From: Incurvaria masculella
Lineage: Eukaryota > Arthropoda > Insecta > Lepidoptera > Incurvariidae
Assembly (NCBI GenBank): GCA_946894095.1
Contig: OX335649.1
Location: forward strand, 10,248,001 to 10,312,000
Length of the DNA stretch: 64,000 nt
Direction: 5' to 3'
Position 1 is the first letter of the stretch; each line of letters opens with the position of its first letter. Made by a program: the position numbers and the translations under genes. The notes below the pieces were generated by a model that saw nothing but the letters and a program-made list of their open reading frames with translations, searched no databases and had not been told where the DNA came from. Shown here one piece after another: positions 42,795-54,596 of this stretch.

Positions 42795-43439
42795 ACTGAA
42801 TAAAATAATCAGTGAATCTAATTGTAATTCCAATAAAAACAACCTCTGTTAGCGACGTAACATTAGCAACGTTAAAATAGAGGTAACTAAGTAAATCGGT
42901 TGCTATAATTGGCTTTAATTTCTGTATTTAGTATTTAACGATCAATTGTTTAGTTTTTAAGCAGTTGGTGTACCTAAATAAATAAAATAAATAAAATAAA
43001 AAAATAAAGTAAAAACAAATAAATAACTGGCTAACTGCCTTAAACATTAAATGTTACAATAACTGTTTTCTCTTACAGTTTCTAGCTTTAGTCTTTTTTC
43101 CATTCTTACATACGTCTTATATTCAGTGAAAAGGTATTATATCTGTTATCCTGTGCATCTTTAAACTGGACAGTTGCACGCCTAATTTTTTGTCAACTGT
43201 AATGTTCCATGAGTTGAGATAACCGTTTCAAAAGCATCTGACCTTGACACGTGTTATTTTCACCAAGCGGTACAGTCCAATTGGTTAAAATAACTGTTTA
43301 ATCTTAACTGTTTTGGCTCATTAATGGAAACTGACCGTAATACATTAAAAATAATTATAAATTCGTTACCATAATTACTGAATTTTAACAGTGCTAAAAC
43401 AGTAAATAGTTACACTTTTTTTTCAGTGTAGACAGTCGT
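42795..43439 (-). mobile_element. CACTG-ended repeat, copy 2
   Basis: Inverted relative to 31530-32060. Ends CACTGAATAAAAT on the left and TTTTTTTTCAGTG on the right form short terminal inverted repeats. Internal AACTGTT motifs as in copy 1. Confidence 0.75.
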
Positions 43440-43804
43440 GTAAACTGTAATTATGTGACCGCCCTAGATCCTTCTCTGTTCTAAATCACGGAATATTATA
43501 TATTCGTAAACATAAACTGTGCTAAATGTGCATTTGTGCCAAAATGTTTCCTTTCGGCACCATGGGAAGTTGAAATTATAATTTTGGAAATTGTCCTTTT
43601 TTAAACTTGTATCATCTTATTTATTTTCTGATTATGAGATGGTTTATGTTTACATTTAGGGTCGCGCCAACGCTGAAATGAACCAATTTTCTTGATTTAT
43701 CTCCACGTCACGCTCAACGTCCGAGGAAATAAATTAATAAAAAAATCGAGGAAGATAGTGAAAACGGCAAGGGGCTGTTGGTGCGATAAACTTTTGTATG
43801 GCAG

Positions 43805-43892
43805 CGACAAATCGTCGACCCTCTTCAGCAGCTCCGCGCCCACTTCCGCCGTCACCGCCCGCCCTACCGAGCCGCCCGCCCTACTAACATGA
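43805..43892 (+). CDS. Probable last coding exon of the GPCR
   Basis: Acceptor-like TTTTGTATGGCAG (AG at 43803-43804). Joined in phase 2 to 33674 it gives a hybrid Ile codon, then DKSSTLFSSSAPTSAVTARP, TEPPALLT and a TGA at 43890-43892. The Ser/Thr-rich end would suit a GPCR tail phosphorylated by receptor kinases (inference). Third codon positions are mostly G or C, unlike the AT-rich flanks. The alternative phase-0 frame from the same acceptor is also open (to 43918), so the call depends on the GTAAGT donor at 33675. Confidence 0.45.
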
Positions 43893-45167
43893 ATCTCTTA
43901 CTATGCTTAGCCCGGTGAGCCCGCTAAACTTAGGATTTCTAAAACGAAAAAGGCGCGGTAAGACGTCAAACTAAATACTTTATATTTATTGATTACGAAA
44001 TTATTTAGTAATGAAACCTTTAACCTAATTAAACGATTATACATAGCAACACATAGGTGTTGCTTGCGTACATTTGATCACATTTTACGCAGATGTCTTG
44101 TCAAATAAAATCATACCAAATATTGTGAAACAGAAAAAAGAATAACGTTTTTATTGACACTTTTCATTGAGACAAAAAAATTCAGACTTTTCGAATGCTC
44201 TTAAGGTATATTATCTTGACAAGAAATATTTGCAAGAAAAATATTTTATGGGTTAAATATATTTTGATATTCTTTTAATGTATTTTTCTACAATATTTGA
44301 GAAACCATACTTCTATACACCTATAAAGTTACATGCGAGTTCTTCTTCACTGAATAAATCGAATCCGCGCAATAATTAGTTCGCGATGGAACTTAGACTA
44401 ATAGAGGTCTAGATAATTGACATAAAATGTGTTGACAGACGCACTGACCGATTGGTTAAGATATTAACCATCGTGGAGTTCAAAATTATTGTAACAACGA
44501 GTACATAATCTTGAAACGCCTCTGCTGTCATCTAGTTATGTCAACACTTATCATATTTCCTAAAAATAACTACAAAAAATTCTACCCGCTTCGCAAAAGC
44601 CAATAAATATGTGCACGGTAAGGTGACACGACATGTCTCTCCAAAATCGACACAAAACGATTGTCACGTACACCCCTTAAAATGAGTGCTGAGTTTCAAG
44701 ACGTACGTGTCCTCGGTCGGCAGTAATCTATTTGGTCCCGAGTGAGTGAGATTCGTTCGAAGACTCCCCAGGGTCGCTCGGCTCTCTTAATCTCACCTTT
44801 TTGTGCCGGGATGACATCTCACTCGTGTGATGACGCAGCGAGATTGAAACATTAGGGGTAGGTATTCTATACATGTATAGAATTATATGTTTACAGAGTG
44901 TAACAGCGGTCGTATTGGAATCGTCCTGATATTTTTTCTTTCACCTCTACCATGTTCTTGAGATATAAATTTTCTAGGTTTAATATTTCGTAAATTATGA
45001 AAGTATCCTCGCGAAGGTGGCAAAGCAATGAAACGCGTTTTTTTGCTTTTGTCGGCGCTATGAGCACACTTTCTTCCCACTATATCAGACACTCGCTCGC
45101 CGTCAGCCCTCTCCAGAGCAGCGACACGAGCCAACCCGCATCTAGTCTAACCCAATCAGTTTACTTT
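43893..45167. other. No further coding exon seen
   Basis: May include the 3' UTR of the GPCR; AATAAA-like motifs are present but I cannot choose a poly(A) site. Otherwise AT-rich. Confidence 0.35.
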
Positions 45168-45465
45168 TTAGGGTTCCGTACCCAAAAGGTGCCAACGGAA
45201 CCCCATTACTAAGCCTCCGCTGTCCGTCCTTCCGCCCGTCCGTCTGTCACAGGGCGACATCTCATGAACCGTAATAGGTAGGCAGCTAAAATATTCACCG
45301 AGTATGTATTTCTGTTGCCGCTATAACAACAAATATTAATAAAAAACAAATAAAAATTAAAGGGGCCATCATACAAGAAACGTAATTAGTTTGAGTCAAA
45401 TTTTGTAAAATGGTACAGAACCCTTCGTGTGCGAGTCCGACTTGCACTTGGCCGGTTTTGGTTAA
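45168..45465 (-). repeat. L-A repeat, full-length
   Basis: From AGGGTTCCGTACCCAAAAGG through (GTCC)n to CTTGCACTTGGCCGGTTTTG. Confidence 0.9.
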
Positions 45466-45479
45466 TTTCATCCATTCGT

Positions 45480-46455
45480 TTTTAATAAAAACAAATTTTA
45501 TTATTATTTTTTGACTTCATGAAACATTTTTCAAATTGTATCACAAATCGTAACATCATTGATTTTACATACACTCTTGGCGGCGAAGTTCTCGAATCCG
45601 TTGACGATATAAGAGACCTTGGCGTTATTTTCGACAAAAAATTACACTTTGAAATGCATATAGAACACATTACAAATAAAGCGTACAAAATGATGGGTTT
45701 TGTTCTCCGAAATACAAAAGATTTCCGGAAAGCTAAAAGTTACATAACACTCTTCAATTCATTAGTCAGATCACACTTGGAATACGCATCGGAAATATGG
45801 AATCCCTTTTACTTAAAATACATTAATTCTCTTGAAAAAATTCAAAAATACTTTTATCGTGTTCTTAACTTCAGACTTTTAAAAATCAATCTAGTTGTTG
45901 ACATAAATCCAATGCCACTGGCTGATAGAAGATGCATCTTGGATGTAATGATTCTTCACAAGCTACTGCATAATAAAATAAACTGCAGCGAACTGCTCGC
46001 TCAAATAGACATTCGCGTCCCTCATAGTCGTGCCACCCGCAGTGTTGATCTCTTTCTTTTACCGCGTACGCGTACGAACGCCGGTAAGAGAAGGCCTTTC
46101 TTTCGGATATTTAAAACCTACAATGATAAATTTGGCGATATAGATATATTTAAATGCAGCCAACACAATTTCAAAATTAATTTAAAGAAAGTTTTATCCA
46201 ATTTTGATTGAAAGCATTCACATTGTGTGGCCATAAAATTACTCTTCTCTTTTCTCTTCAGGTATATTTAATACATTTCTGGTGTTAATTATACTCACTA
46301 CTTTCAGATTTTAGGCATAAGCTCTACTTTTTCTCACTCTGTGGCAACTGTTGTGCATGTAGATAGTAGTACTTTTATTATGTTGATATGTTTTGTTTCT
46401 GTATCTATATGTGTTTGGTTGTCCTCAAATAAAAAAAATAAAAAAATAAAAAATC
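45480..46455 (+). mobile_element. Jockey-like LINE, 5'-truncated
   Basis: Contains the RT C-terminal ORF at 45519-46211, ~215 bp of 3' UTR, and a tail of repeated TAAAAAA at 46427-46455. The 5' boundary lies just after the L-A repeat and is not sharp. Confidence 0.75.
45519..46211 (+). CDS. Partial LINE reverse transcriptase, C-terminal part
   Basis: 230 codons, intact to a TGA. The start is RT block 7 and thumb (VDDIRDLGVIFDKKLHFEMH, with DLGV the usual post-palm motif), then HLEYASEIWNPF, the LEKIQKYF motif, and a C-terminal ADRRCILDVMILHKLLHNKI ... RTRTNAGKRRPFFRIFKTYN tail. This order is standard for jockey-superfamily LINEs. The endonuclease and catalytic palm are absent, so it is a dead-on-arrival copy, yet without frameshifts and therefore fairly young. 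The ATG is only the first Met in the open frame. Confidence 0.8.
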   Translation: MKHFSNCITNRNIIDFTYTLGGEVLESVDDIRDLGVIFDKKLHFEMHIEHITNKAYKMMGFVLRNTKDFRKAKSYITLFNSLVRSHLEYASEIWNPFYLKYINSLEKIQKYFYRVLNFRLLKINLVVDINPMPLADRRCILDVMILHKLLHNKINCSELLAQIDIRVPHSRATRSVDLFLLPRTRTNAGKRRPFFRIFKTYNDKFGDIDIFKCSQHNFKINLKKVLSNFD

Positions 46456-46796
46456 ACCACGTGGGTATCGGTAGATGGGAAGGAGAGATATGTATTTTCA
46501 AAGGCTATGAAGAATACTTACATAACCCGACTTACACGTACGTAAGTACTTTCAACGAAGGTGAAGAGAAAATATACCGGAAGAACACGCACTTATCGGC
46601 GCTGCTCCGCTGGAAACTTGAAAAGGAAAGTGCTAGCGTGAAAGCAATAAAACTTTTCTGTGCACGGAATTTATTCGTCGTCCCCACCCAATACCACAGA
46701 TTAATAGTTACTCTCGAGGATACCTATGTGCGTAATAAAATATTCACTCAATGCTCAAACAATATTTTTTCTAATAATACTTATAAATGGGTATAA
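46456..46796 (+). other. Unrecognised open segment of about 113 codons
   Basis: The frame from 46341 stays open past the LINE tail to a TAA at 46794-46796. The part after the tail encodes a mixed hydrophilic peptide (GIGRWEGEICIFKGYEEYLH) without a domain I know. It could be a diverged exon, part of another repeat, or chance. Confidence 0.2.
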
Positions 46797-48639
46797 ACTA
46801 GCGGTGGGTCGTATTTATTGTCATTAGATATGTCACCGCGTACATGCTAGCCACCATATTACTAGTGAATGAATTTTAAAATATTCAGTTACACGGTGAC
46901 GCGCATATACATGACATACAGACTTACTTTACTTCTGTCTAGAGATTGAGACATTCGATTCTTTTAACAAGCGAGAACGGTTTGAAAAAAGGTTGAACAA
47001 TCCTGTTGGTCACCTGTCGGTCACTAGATAGATAGATAGGTCGGTAGATAGTATTCAGAGCGGGTTGACTAACTTTAATGCGCGGATTATGTCCGTATTA
47101 AATCGCATTATATATGGTATGGTATTAAATTTCGAATTGTGAATATGACTTTGCAGCGTGCAAATAAATAAAAATATATCTATTTTACAATTATTATTTA
47201 TGTGTGTTTACAATATTTATTTGTGATATTCATTCTGTAGGCAGAAGGATTTTAATAGCAGCGATTGTTGTTTTTTGTGTTTTTTTGTAGAGACAGCACC
47301 ATAACCTATTTTATAATTATAATTATTCCACAGAATATTATACTGGTACTTCGTATAGTCCCACATAGCTTATTTTGCGCCTGGCTGAGGGCATCACTGT
47401 CTTTTAAGAGTTACCAGATGAAAAAAAATCACCCATAGATCGGGAAAATATTTACCGCCTGCTGAAAAAATTGAGGAAATGAAAGTTACTATTTTATGTT
47501 AATAATATTATTCAAAACATAACTTGTATCGATCAAATCAAATCGATCGAATACATAACTAAATTAGATCTTTCATTATTTTAATAAAAACAATGGGGGT
47601 TGTAGAAGTCGGGTTACTTACTACCGCTTGTTTTGTTTCTTGAATTATATGAAGAAAATAAACCCCAACGTCAATCCCGGAGGTTATAATCTATGAAACG
47701 ATATTTTTTGCTATCCAATTTAGATTAGACTTTATATAGTTTTTTTTCTTATTTCGTTATAATCTAACAAGGAGTTTTCGAGTACATCTCGCGATGGCAT
47801 CAAACCACTAATACTACTACCCTTCCGAGAAAACGGCGTGAAGGTATGTATGTATGACTGTTGGAATGCAAACAAAAAGTCCTAGTTTCTAATTTTGTAT
47901 ACTTAATGAAAACTACATAAATATAAAAAAGCATAAGATGTCTGCTGCTCGCTGCAAGTTGACGTGGTGTCAGAAAGTAAAATAAAACATCTCGATAAAA
48001 CTCTGCCTTTTATTCGCACTCCCGCTGCCGATTTTCAACAATGACTAATCTAAACCACAAACATATCGTCACAAACGAATATGTAATTACTTATGATACT
48101 TTTGAGATTACCGCGGTCGTTAAACATGTTTGAAAAATGTTACAGCCTTTCACAAAAACATTCCTCAGCATAAAATGAATAAGCAGTGGGTAATTTGCAT
48201 TGTTATAATGGCCACACATCCCTGTAGCCGCGAAGATGAACGTTCAAGATGGCGACCGTTTAGTTCTGATTTTGGCCACGCGCAAAATAAATTATGTAGC
48301 ACTATGCCAGAAGGGCCACTCTAGTGGCAGCTAAAGTGGATCATCATGGATTAATGGCCAATCCACTGGCTGGAGTAAAGGCGACATTTTATATTTTTTT
48401 TCTCTGCAGGATAGTTATGGGAAACGCAAAGAATTTATAGCCATATTCATAGAGAGGGTCACTGCGCGGTGGTGTATGTAGTTTATTACTGCAAAATTAA
48501 ATAAAATTAATTATTAAAAACAAGCATCCTACGAAAAATAGTGCTATTGATTGGAAGGAGCGGCCGTCAGTTAATTTCTATTTCATCCAGGTCAACAGTT
48601 CATTTAAGACAGGACTGAAGTTCGTCCGGATCGGCTCTA
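46797..48639. other. No gene recognised; RTE 3'-end trace
   Basis: 47822-47850 (CCTTCCGAGAAAACGGCGTGAAGGTATGTATG) resembles the RTE 3' end at 52245-52270. (GATA)n at 47025-47040. Otherwise nothing supported. Confidence 0.4.
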
Positions 48640-49090
48640 GCCGTGGTGCATGATTTGAACCCAGACCTCTCGCATCAAAGGCAACTGCTCTGACGAGCAT
48701 GGAGAATGCTCGTCAGAGCTACATAACGCTGTCCCTCCGTCCCCCTTTCTACCATCGCACGACGCGGAACAGGCAGGAAATGCACCCGTTCACTGTCGAC
48801 ATTCCAAAAATCAGAACCAACCGATCCTCTAGGTCCTTTATTTATAGGGTCGGTAAACTATGGTATGCACTTCCTGCCGAGTTATTTCCCTCAAATTACA
48901 ACCTGGGATCATTCAAACATGGTGTGAAAAAGCACCTGGCCGGCCGGCATGGTTTTCACAGCCCCCTTATAAGTTCGAAAGCTCATGGGCATCGTCGGGC
49001 ACCTTAAGTGGTCCTGGCGTATGCCATATGCCGCGCATTACATAAAAAAAACTACTCTAGTTCCTAGACCACGAGCTGTCTAGATTTAAA
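48640..49090 (-). mobile_element. SINE-1 head interrupted by a LINE fragment
   Basis: 48640-48691 (TGGTGCATGATTTGAACCCA, CTCGCATCAAAGGCAACTGC) and 49050-49075 (CTACTCTAGTTCCTAGACCACGAGC) are consecutive parts of an antisense SINE-1 head. Confidence 0.7.
48692..49050 (+). mobile_element. LINE 3' fragment with target duplication
   Basis: Flanked by AACTGCTCT (48683-48691) and AACTACTCT (49050-49058). It encodes an RT C-terminal tail (IPKIRTNRSSRSFIYRVGKL, WYALPAELF, FKHGVKKHLAGR) and ends in a short A-run at 49044-49050. The 5' junction carries a 14-bp perfect hairpin. Confidence 0.75.
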
Positions 49091-49664
49091 TAATTGTCTT
49101 CTTCCACCTTCTTTTTTAATCATAATCATTGCCGACATGGCAATTTAACTAGGTTGATTACTATATTCATGATATAACCGTTGGCTTGACATAAATCGTA
49201 AAACACTAAATCGTATATTTGTGTCATATTTTCAACACATTTGAATATTTTCATGTTTCTAAACAAATATGAAAATCCATGGACTGTTAATTTAGTGTAT
49301 ACCGCAAATGATTTATCCAATGGTGTAAGTTAGCGAGTCGGCGATCGAAACGCTTTAGTGATAGACATTAAAAGGTTACTAATCACTCGATTTGAGAGAT
49401 ACATTAATCGTCCGCCCATGGATTTTTATATTTGTAAATCGTAATAAAGGGATCGCCTTTATTACAAGTTATAACAAATCACTTATCAAAAGCATTGCTA
49501 AGATCATCGATTCCACTGGTACCTGAGCTATTTTTCTTTAAGTTATTTGTAACTCGTAATAAAGGTTCTGAGTGTATCCAGCGAAATTATATCATCAAAT
49601 CGAATCCGTGATAGTGTAAGAAATAGAGACGGTGACAATATTTCAGTTTACTAGTGACATTTTT
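49091..49664. other. No gene recognised
   Basis: Nothing I can support; GTAATAAAGG repeats at 49441 and 49557. Confidence 0.4.
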
Positions 49665-49800
49665 TTATGCAACCTGACATGTATGGCTAATACCACACAA
49701 CTACCGTTATGATATTAGCCCAAAACACCACATTCCCGAAAGAATTAAGTGCCTTGCCAGGACCTTCCCTTTATGAGCACGGCTACATTTAACTGGATAT
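49665..49800 (-). mobile_element. SINE-1, 3'-half fragment
   Basis: TTATGCAACCTGACATGTATGG, CACATTCCCGAAAGAATTAAG, CCAGGACCTTCCCTTTATGA. Confidence 0.75.
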
Positions 49801-50061
49801 ATTAACCGATATAATAATAATAATATCTCGATATAATGACTTCATTATAATATCACTTATTTTACAATATCACGGTAATAATATATACAACACAAAAAAT
49901 ACCTTAAAGATGATCCAAATTAACCTATCGTTTAAAACGAATTACGATACAAGGTTGAAAAAAAATAATGCAACAAAACGTGCCGCAGGACGTACACGGG
50001 AGCCGCTGTGACGTGGTCAGGTGGTGGGTCCCCTACCGAGGCAGGGCGCGCGACCGGATTC

Positions 50062-50267
50062 AGCAGGCCTATTCTTGGATATCCGTCCTCAGGGATCAGG
50101 AGTATTTCAGTCGATAAAACGGTTGTCAAACCGTTAACGGATACGGTATCTCAATGATTTATGGCTTTCCGTCGATAATATCGGTTTGACTAGGTACCGC
50201 TATAAAAGTTGTTTTCTCGACTGAAACATTCCTAATTCCTAAGCAAAGTATTTCAAGAATAGGACTA
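50062..50267. mobile_element. MITE-210 copy
   Basis: Starts AGCAGGCCTATTCTTGGATA and ends ATTTCAAGAATAGGACT; internal GTACCGCTATAAAAGTTG. Confidence 0.75.
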
Positions 50268-50304
50268 CATAATAGGAAATAACTACCATCCTATCGTTGT
50301 GTAT

Positions 50305-50746
50305 TTAAGGTGGGCCTGCTTGCTCAACTCCCCATACAAACGTAGAAAGAAGATCATGTGCATGTTTCGGTCCCAAATATTGCTCCAAATACAATAACTT
50401 TGGAGACGGATTACTCAACCATAAAGTCTTCTCTTAATCTTAGATCTTAAAAAAATTTGTCATCAGACATAGATTGTTTCATCAAGATTTATAATCAATT
50501 TGGTTTTTGTTAGATTGTTTTTACTACAGCGGTCGTGGTTTCTTTTAGCTATAAGTCATTTTGTAATAAACATTTTCGTACATCTTACCAAATGAATCAT
50601 TGTGCGCATTGTCTGCTTTGTGGAAATGTTGCATCCTCCATCCTAGGAGCCTGTCTTTGTCCTTGAAACAGAAGGTCCCCTGAGCGCAATAGTATGGTTT
50701 TGTATGGCCCGCGAATGAATTAGTCCCGCCGGGAAGGGCCACCTTA
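50305..50746 (+). mobile_element. TTAA-MITE copy
   Basis: TTAAGGTGGGCC at the left and GGGCCACCTTAA at the right. The interior shares ACTACAGCGGTCGTGGTTTC and GTCATCAGACATAG with 52809-53358. Confidence 0.8.
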
Positions 50747-50789
50747 AAGATTGCTTATGGAAATGAATAAGTTATTTTAAAGAAGTTAG

Positions 50790-51598
50790 CGCTGAATTCG
50801 GAAAAACATGGAAATTTTTAGTTTCGTTGCACTCATTCCGTGTGAAGCTGCGATCAATTACCAGAATACCAAATATATATTTGTATCTGGCTCTTGTAAC
50901 TGGTCAACTCAGTATGAAACTCATAAGGCACAAATCGAACGTTTACAATCCAAATTCGTAAAATTTTTAAATATCAAAACTAATAGTAATTCTGACTCAT
51001 ATCTAAAAAATTGCAAATGGTATAATATCTTAACGTTAGAGGAGAGAAGAACACTATTGGATATGGCGTTCCTATTTGACCTGGTAAACAGCCGAATAGA
51101 CTGTCCAGAGCTAGTCGGGGACATCAGCTTCAACGTTCCAATCCGTCGCACACGTCACACACACCTCTTTCACACACCACTGCACCGCACAAATTACGCT
51201 CAGAACTCAGTTATTGCACGACTCTCAAACACCTACAATACCAGTTTTAGTGATGTAGATATTTTTATACCAAATAAACTGAAATTTAAGAATGATATAA
51301 AAAAACAATTACATACTAGCTAATAGAAACATCCACATCGACCAGTAAACATCCATATTTTCAGCCATCTCAAAAAACCACACCTACACACACACACACA
51401 CCCTCTCATACAAACATACACACCCTACCTCACCCTCATACATGTTAAACTTGTTTAGTATAGTGCTTTCTAAATTGTAAAACTGGAGAAAATCTTTTAT
51501 TGGCTTTATTCTAGATATTTAAGTTAGAATTTAAGTTTTACTATGTAAGCTGTTGATTTTCCTATGAATTAAATAAATAAATAAATTAAATAAAAAAA
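50790..51598 (+). mobile_element. Jockey-like LINE, 5'-truncated
   Basis: C-terminal RT coding (about 50890-51323), then a 3' UTR with (CA)n near 51390, and an AAATAAATAAAT tail at 51569-51598. Confidence 0.75.
50862..51323 (+). CDS. Partial LINE RT, extreme C-terminus
   Basis: The open frame runs from 50808 to a TAA at 51321-51323. Recognisable LINE residues begin around TQYETHKAQIERLQSKFVKF, followed by the ERRTLLDMAFLFDLVNSRID motif and TNYAQNSVIARLSNTYN, paralleling the tail of the copy at 45519. The catalytic domains are missing. The sequence before ~50880 is not LINE-like. Confidence 0.7.
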   Translation, partial: QNTKYIFVSGSCNWSTQYETHKAQIERLQSKFVKFLNIKTNSNSDSYLKNCKWYNILTLEERRTLLDMAFLFDLVNSRIDCPELVGDISFNVPIRRTRHTHLFHTPLHRTNYAQNSVIARLSNTYNTSFSDVDIFIPNKLKFKNDIKKQLHTS

Positions 51599-51667
51599 GT
51601 AATATAGGTAGATACATCAATACTAAAATGCAATTTTGATTGTGTTTTATATTTAGTTTTTTTCATA

Positions 51668-52290
51668 TTCATTACTCTGTCGCACTTATTCTCAATGGAA
51701 ATCGAGTAAACGGCGCAATTAATGCAGGTATGAAAATCCGGATGTAGATGCCTACAGCTAGTTTGGCAATTCTTAACTGTCTACTGGTGCCTACACTTAT
51801 GTACGGAAGCGAGACTTGGGTATGGCAGAAGAGGCACGAATGCAGAATAAATGCAGTAGAAATGCGTTCCTTGAGGAAAGTTTGCAGAGTTAATCTAACG
51901 GACAATTTTTGAAACGACTAGGTGAAAAATAAATGTCAACTGAAAAATGATGTTGTGACTAGAATCGAGAAAGGAGTGCTAAGGTGGTTTGAATATGGAA
52001 AGAATGAATGACAAAAAATAACGAAATAAATTTACAGAGCAGAAGTGAGCGGACGTGTCATGCCCGGGCGGCCTTAGAAGAACGTAGCACCATGACCAAA
52101 TCAATGTAATTCTTCGTAAAGGTCTGGTACGTAGCACCCGTAATCGTAAAGCATGTATGAAAATGTGTACATCGGTAGATGAAGCGAAAGATGTATGCTG
52201 TGATCGTACCGTATGGCGATCTATCACCTCTGCCTGCGCCTCCGGGTAAGCGCCGTGAAGGTATGTATGTGTTAGGTATTCGGAGGGGGA
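51668..52290 (+). pseudogene. RTE-type LINE relic
   Basis: The + strand encodes fragments resembling the RTE tail, for example LMYGSETWVWQKRHECRINA, VEMRSLRKVCRVNLTDNF and VVTRIEKGVLRWFEYGKNE, broken by stops and shifts, followed by the usual 3' region with GAAGGTATGTATGTGTTAG. Confidence 0.7.
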
Positions 52291-52808
52291 TAACAGGGAA
52301 GAAATACAAACACGTCCGTACGTTAGCAAGATATATTCCCGCATGCAATTGGTACCGTGCCGCCACACGCACGGAACACACACGCAGCGCTGCGCCACGC
52401 ACACACATACATACATATGCAACAGTATGTATATTATTCTTATTTCGAAGTGAATTCCTCTCCTGATCCATCGGCTCGGAGTTCACAGAATTGGCATCCA
52501 GGACGCGGGGAACGGGCGGGAACGGGTGGCCGAGATTGCGGGCCGGATGAAGGGGTGGGGGGGGGGGGGGCTCTTCAAACATAATCTCCCCGAGACGACG
52601 GCGGATTTAAGAGAAAGGACAAGATTGAAGTTCTCGCCTTGTTGAACTCGCGTAATTGAGAAAAAGACGAGGACCCCTCAATCGGCTGGCGGCGGACGGC
52701 CGTCTCGATGCCAACTGCGGATAAGTTTCATCCAATCGTCTAATTTCAGCTGGGTACTTATAAATAAGACACAATATATTTTTTTCTCTTCTTGAAAACA
52801 TCATTATA
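52291..52808. other. No gene recognised; G14 homopolymer
   Basis: A run of 14 G at 52557-52570 after a GC-rich stretch. Open frames on both strands at 52058-52584 overlap the RTE relic and this stretch and have no domain. Confidence 0.4.
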
Positions 52809-53358
52809 TTAAGGTGGCCCAACCCGCTCATCTCCCCATACAAAAGGGGAAAGAAGATCACGCCCATATTTCTTGTCATAGATCCAAAATTTTGCTCAAA
52901 ATAGCTTTATTTGATCGAACTAGATGTCTGATGACCATTGGCATTGTAAAATTGTGTTTGGTTTATAAGTTATAAGGTCCGAAAGTTCGAATTTTTCGCG
53001 CGTTTTATACAATAACTTTGGAGGTAGATTACGCAATGATAAAGTAAGAACATCGTAAAAAGATTAGTCATCAGACATAGCTTATTTAATCAAGATTTCT
53101 GATCTATTTGGTTTTTGTTAGATTTTTGACTACAGCGGTCGTGGTTTACTTTTGGCTATAAGTCGTTTTGAAATTAAAATGTTCGTCAATCTTACCAAAT
53201 CATACACTATGCACATTGTCTTTTTTGTGGACATGTTGCATCTTCCTCATCACGGAGCATGTCTTATTCTTTGAAACAGAGAAGGTCCCAGAGCGCAACA
53301 GCACGGTTTTGTACCGTGCCCGCGAATGAGTTAGGCCCGCCGGGTTGGGCCACCTTAA
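52809..53358 (+). mobile_element. TTAA-MITE, intact copy
   Basis: Terminal inverted repeats TTAAGGTGGCCCAACCCG and CGGGTTGGGCCACCTTAA; 550 bp; non-coding. The TTAA at both ends may be the target duplication. Confidence 0.85.
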
Positions 53359-54596
53359 GTATATAATATACTATAACGTTTCGAGGGGCTTTATTATATG
53401 ATCAAAATTCGTTCATGGGCTATTTGGGCTATACTCGGCTATTCACCATCTCCAGTTACCTAAAATCGATGCTAAAATCCGATAAGTAATCTTCGCTTGT
53501 CGGGCATTAACCTCTCTGATTGTGGCGTCTGCTCATAGGTTCAGTCGACCATAGACTAAAATTAATAAGGACACATGCGGGTCTGTAGGACTAGTTATTA
53601 CTTAGAATTAGTTATACGTGAAGAAAATATGATCGCGCTTCTTCTAGTTTTAGGTTATATTGATGGTTATAGGAGTAACAACAATATATCAATCTAAGAA
53701 CATATTTTCAGAACCATTTACGGTTGTTTATTTTCATATGCAAACACTGGAAAGAGAATGAATTCTTAACTGAATTTTTATGGTTGACGTCGATATTACA
53801 GATGCAAAAAAAAAATTTTTTTTCCTGTGAATACGTTTGAGAGTAAACATTCATTTATCAAGCAAAGCTATCACCTCGTGTGCTATGGTCCATGCGTTCA
53901 TATTATATGTACACAAAAGGAAAACGCATAGACATTGTCAGTCGGGATGCGGTTTTCACTCCAGATACCTATCTCGGCGTAAACAAGCCGTCGCCTCCGC
54001 CACCAGACGATTGTTTATCGCTCCCGCGAGTCCCCCGCAAAGAACGGGACGCGACACGCACGCGGCTTTCGAGCGGCAGGAGGTTCTTCGTTGCCGTGGG
54101 GTTACCTAATATGTTAATTCGCCGAGTGAATAGCAGGTGAACAGGCAAGGGAGTGACTAAATCTTACGTTTCGTTGGATTCGATTTCAAACGACTTGTTA
54201 TTCGGCCAAGTGAACTGAAATCTATCAGTTGGCGAAAACGACGTTTATTTGGGACGCAAGTAAACGTCAGATTTGATCACATTTTTCTTACTGTTCACCC
54301 GATTTTCGCCTGGAGAGTTATTTACCATGGTAAACTGCCCGCTCAGGCGCGAAAGGTTGAATTAGTATTTAGTGCCAAGATAAATACGGTTAATACCCGC
54401 TTTCATTTAAGTTCAATGTCCCCGACCCGCTATAATAACAACAAACATCAGGCCGACAACTGAATATACAATTTAGTCGGGCCATGAAAAACAATACGCT
54501 TTAAATATCAGCCTGATAATTTTTATACATTGGTGTATTGGTGTGCAGACATACTTTATTATTTGGCATTAACATTTTTACTTGACTTTATATGAC
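53359..54596. other. No supported gene; one coding-like patch
   Basis: 53960-54100 is GC-rich and open after an acceptor-like CACTCCAG, but with no clear downstream donor or domain. Confidence 0.3.

Noticed and set aside
52058..52582. 174-codon minus-strand ORF with a Pro-rich end
   Set aside because: Overlaps the sense strand of an RTE-type relic and a poly-G tract; composition explains the open frame.
53944..54140. GC-rich coding-like exon
   Set aside because: Open frame and acceptor-like CCAG, but no convincing donor, stop context or recognisable domain.
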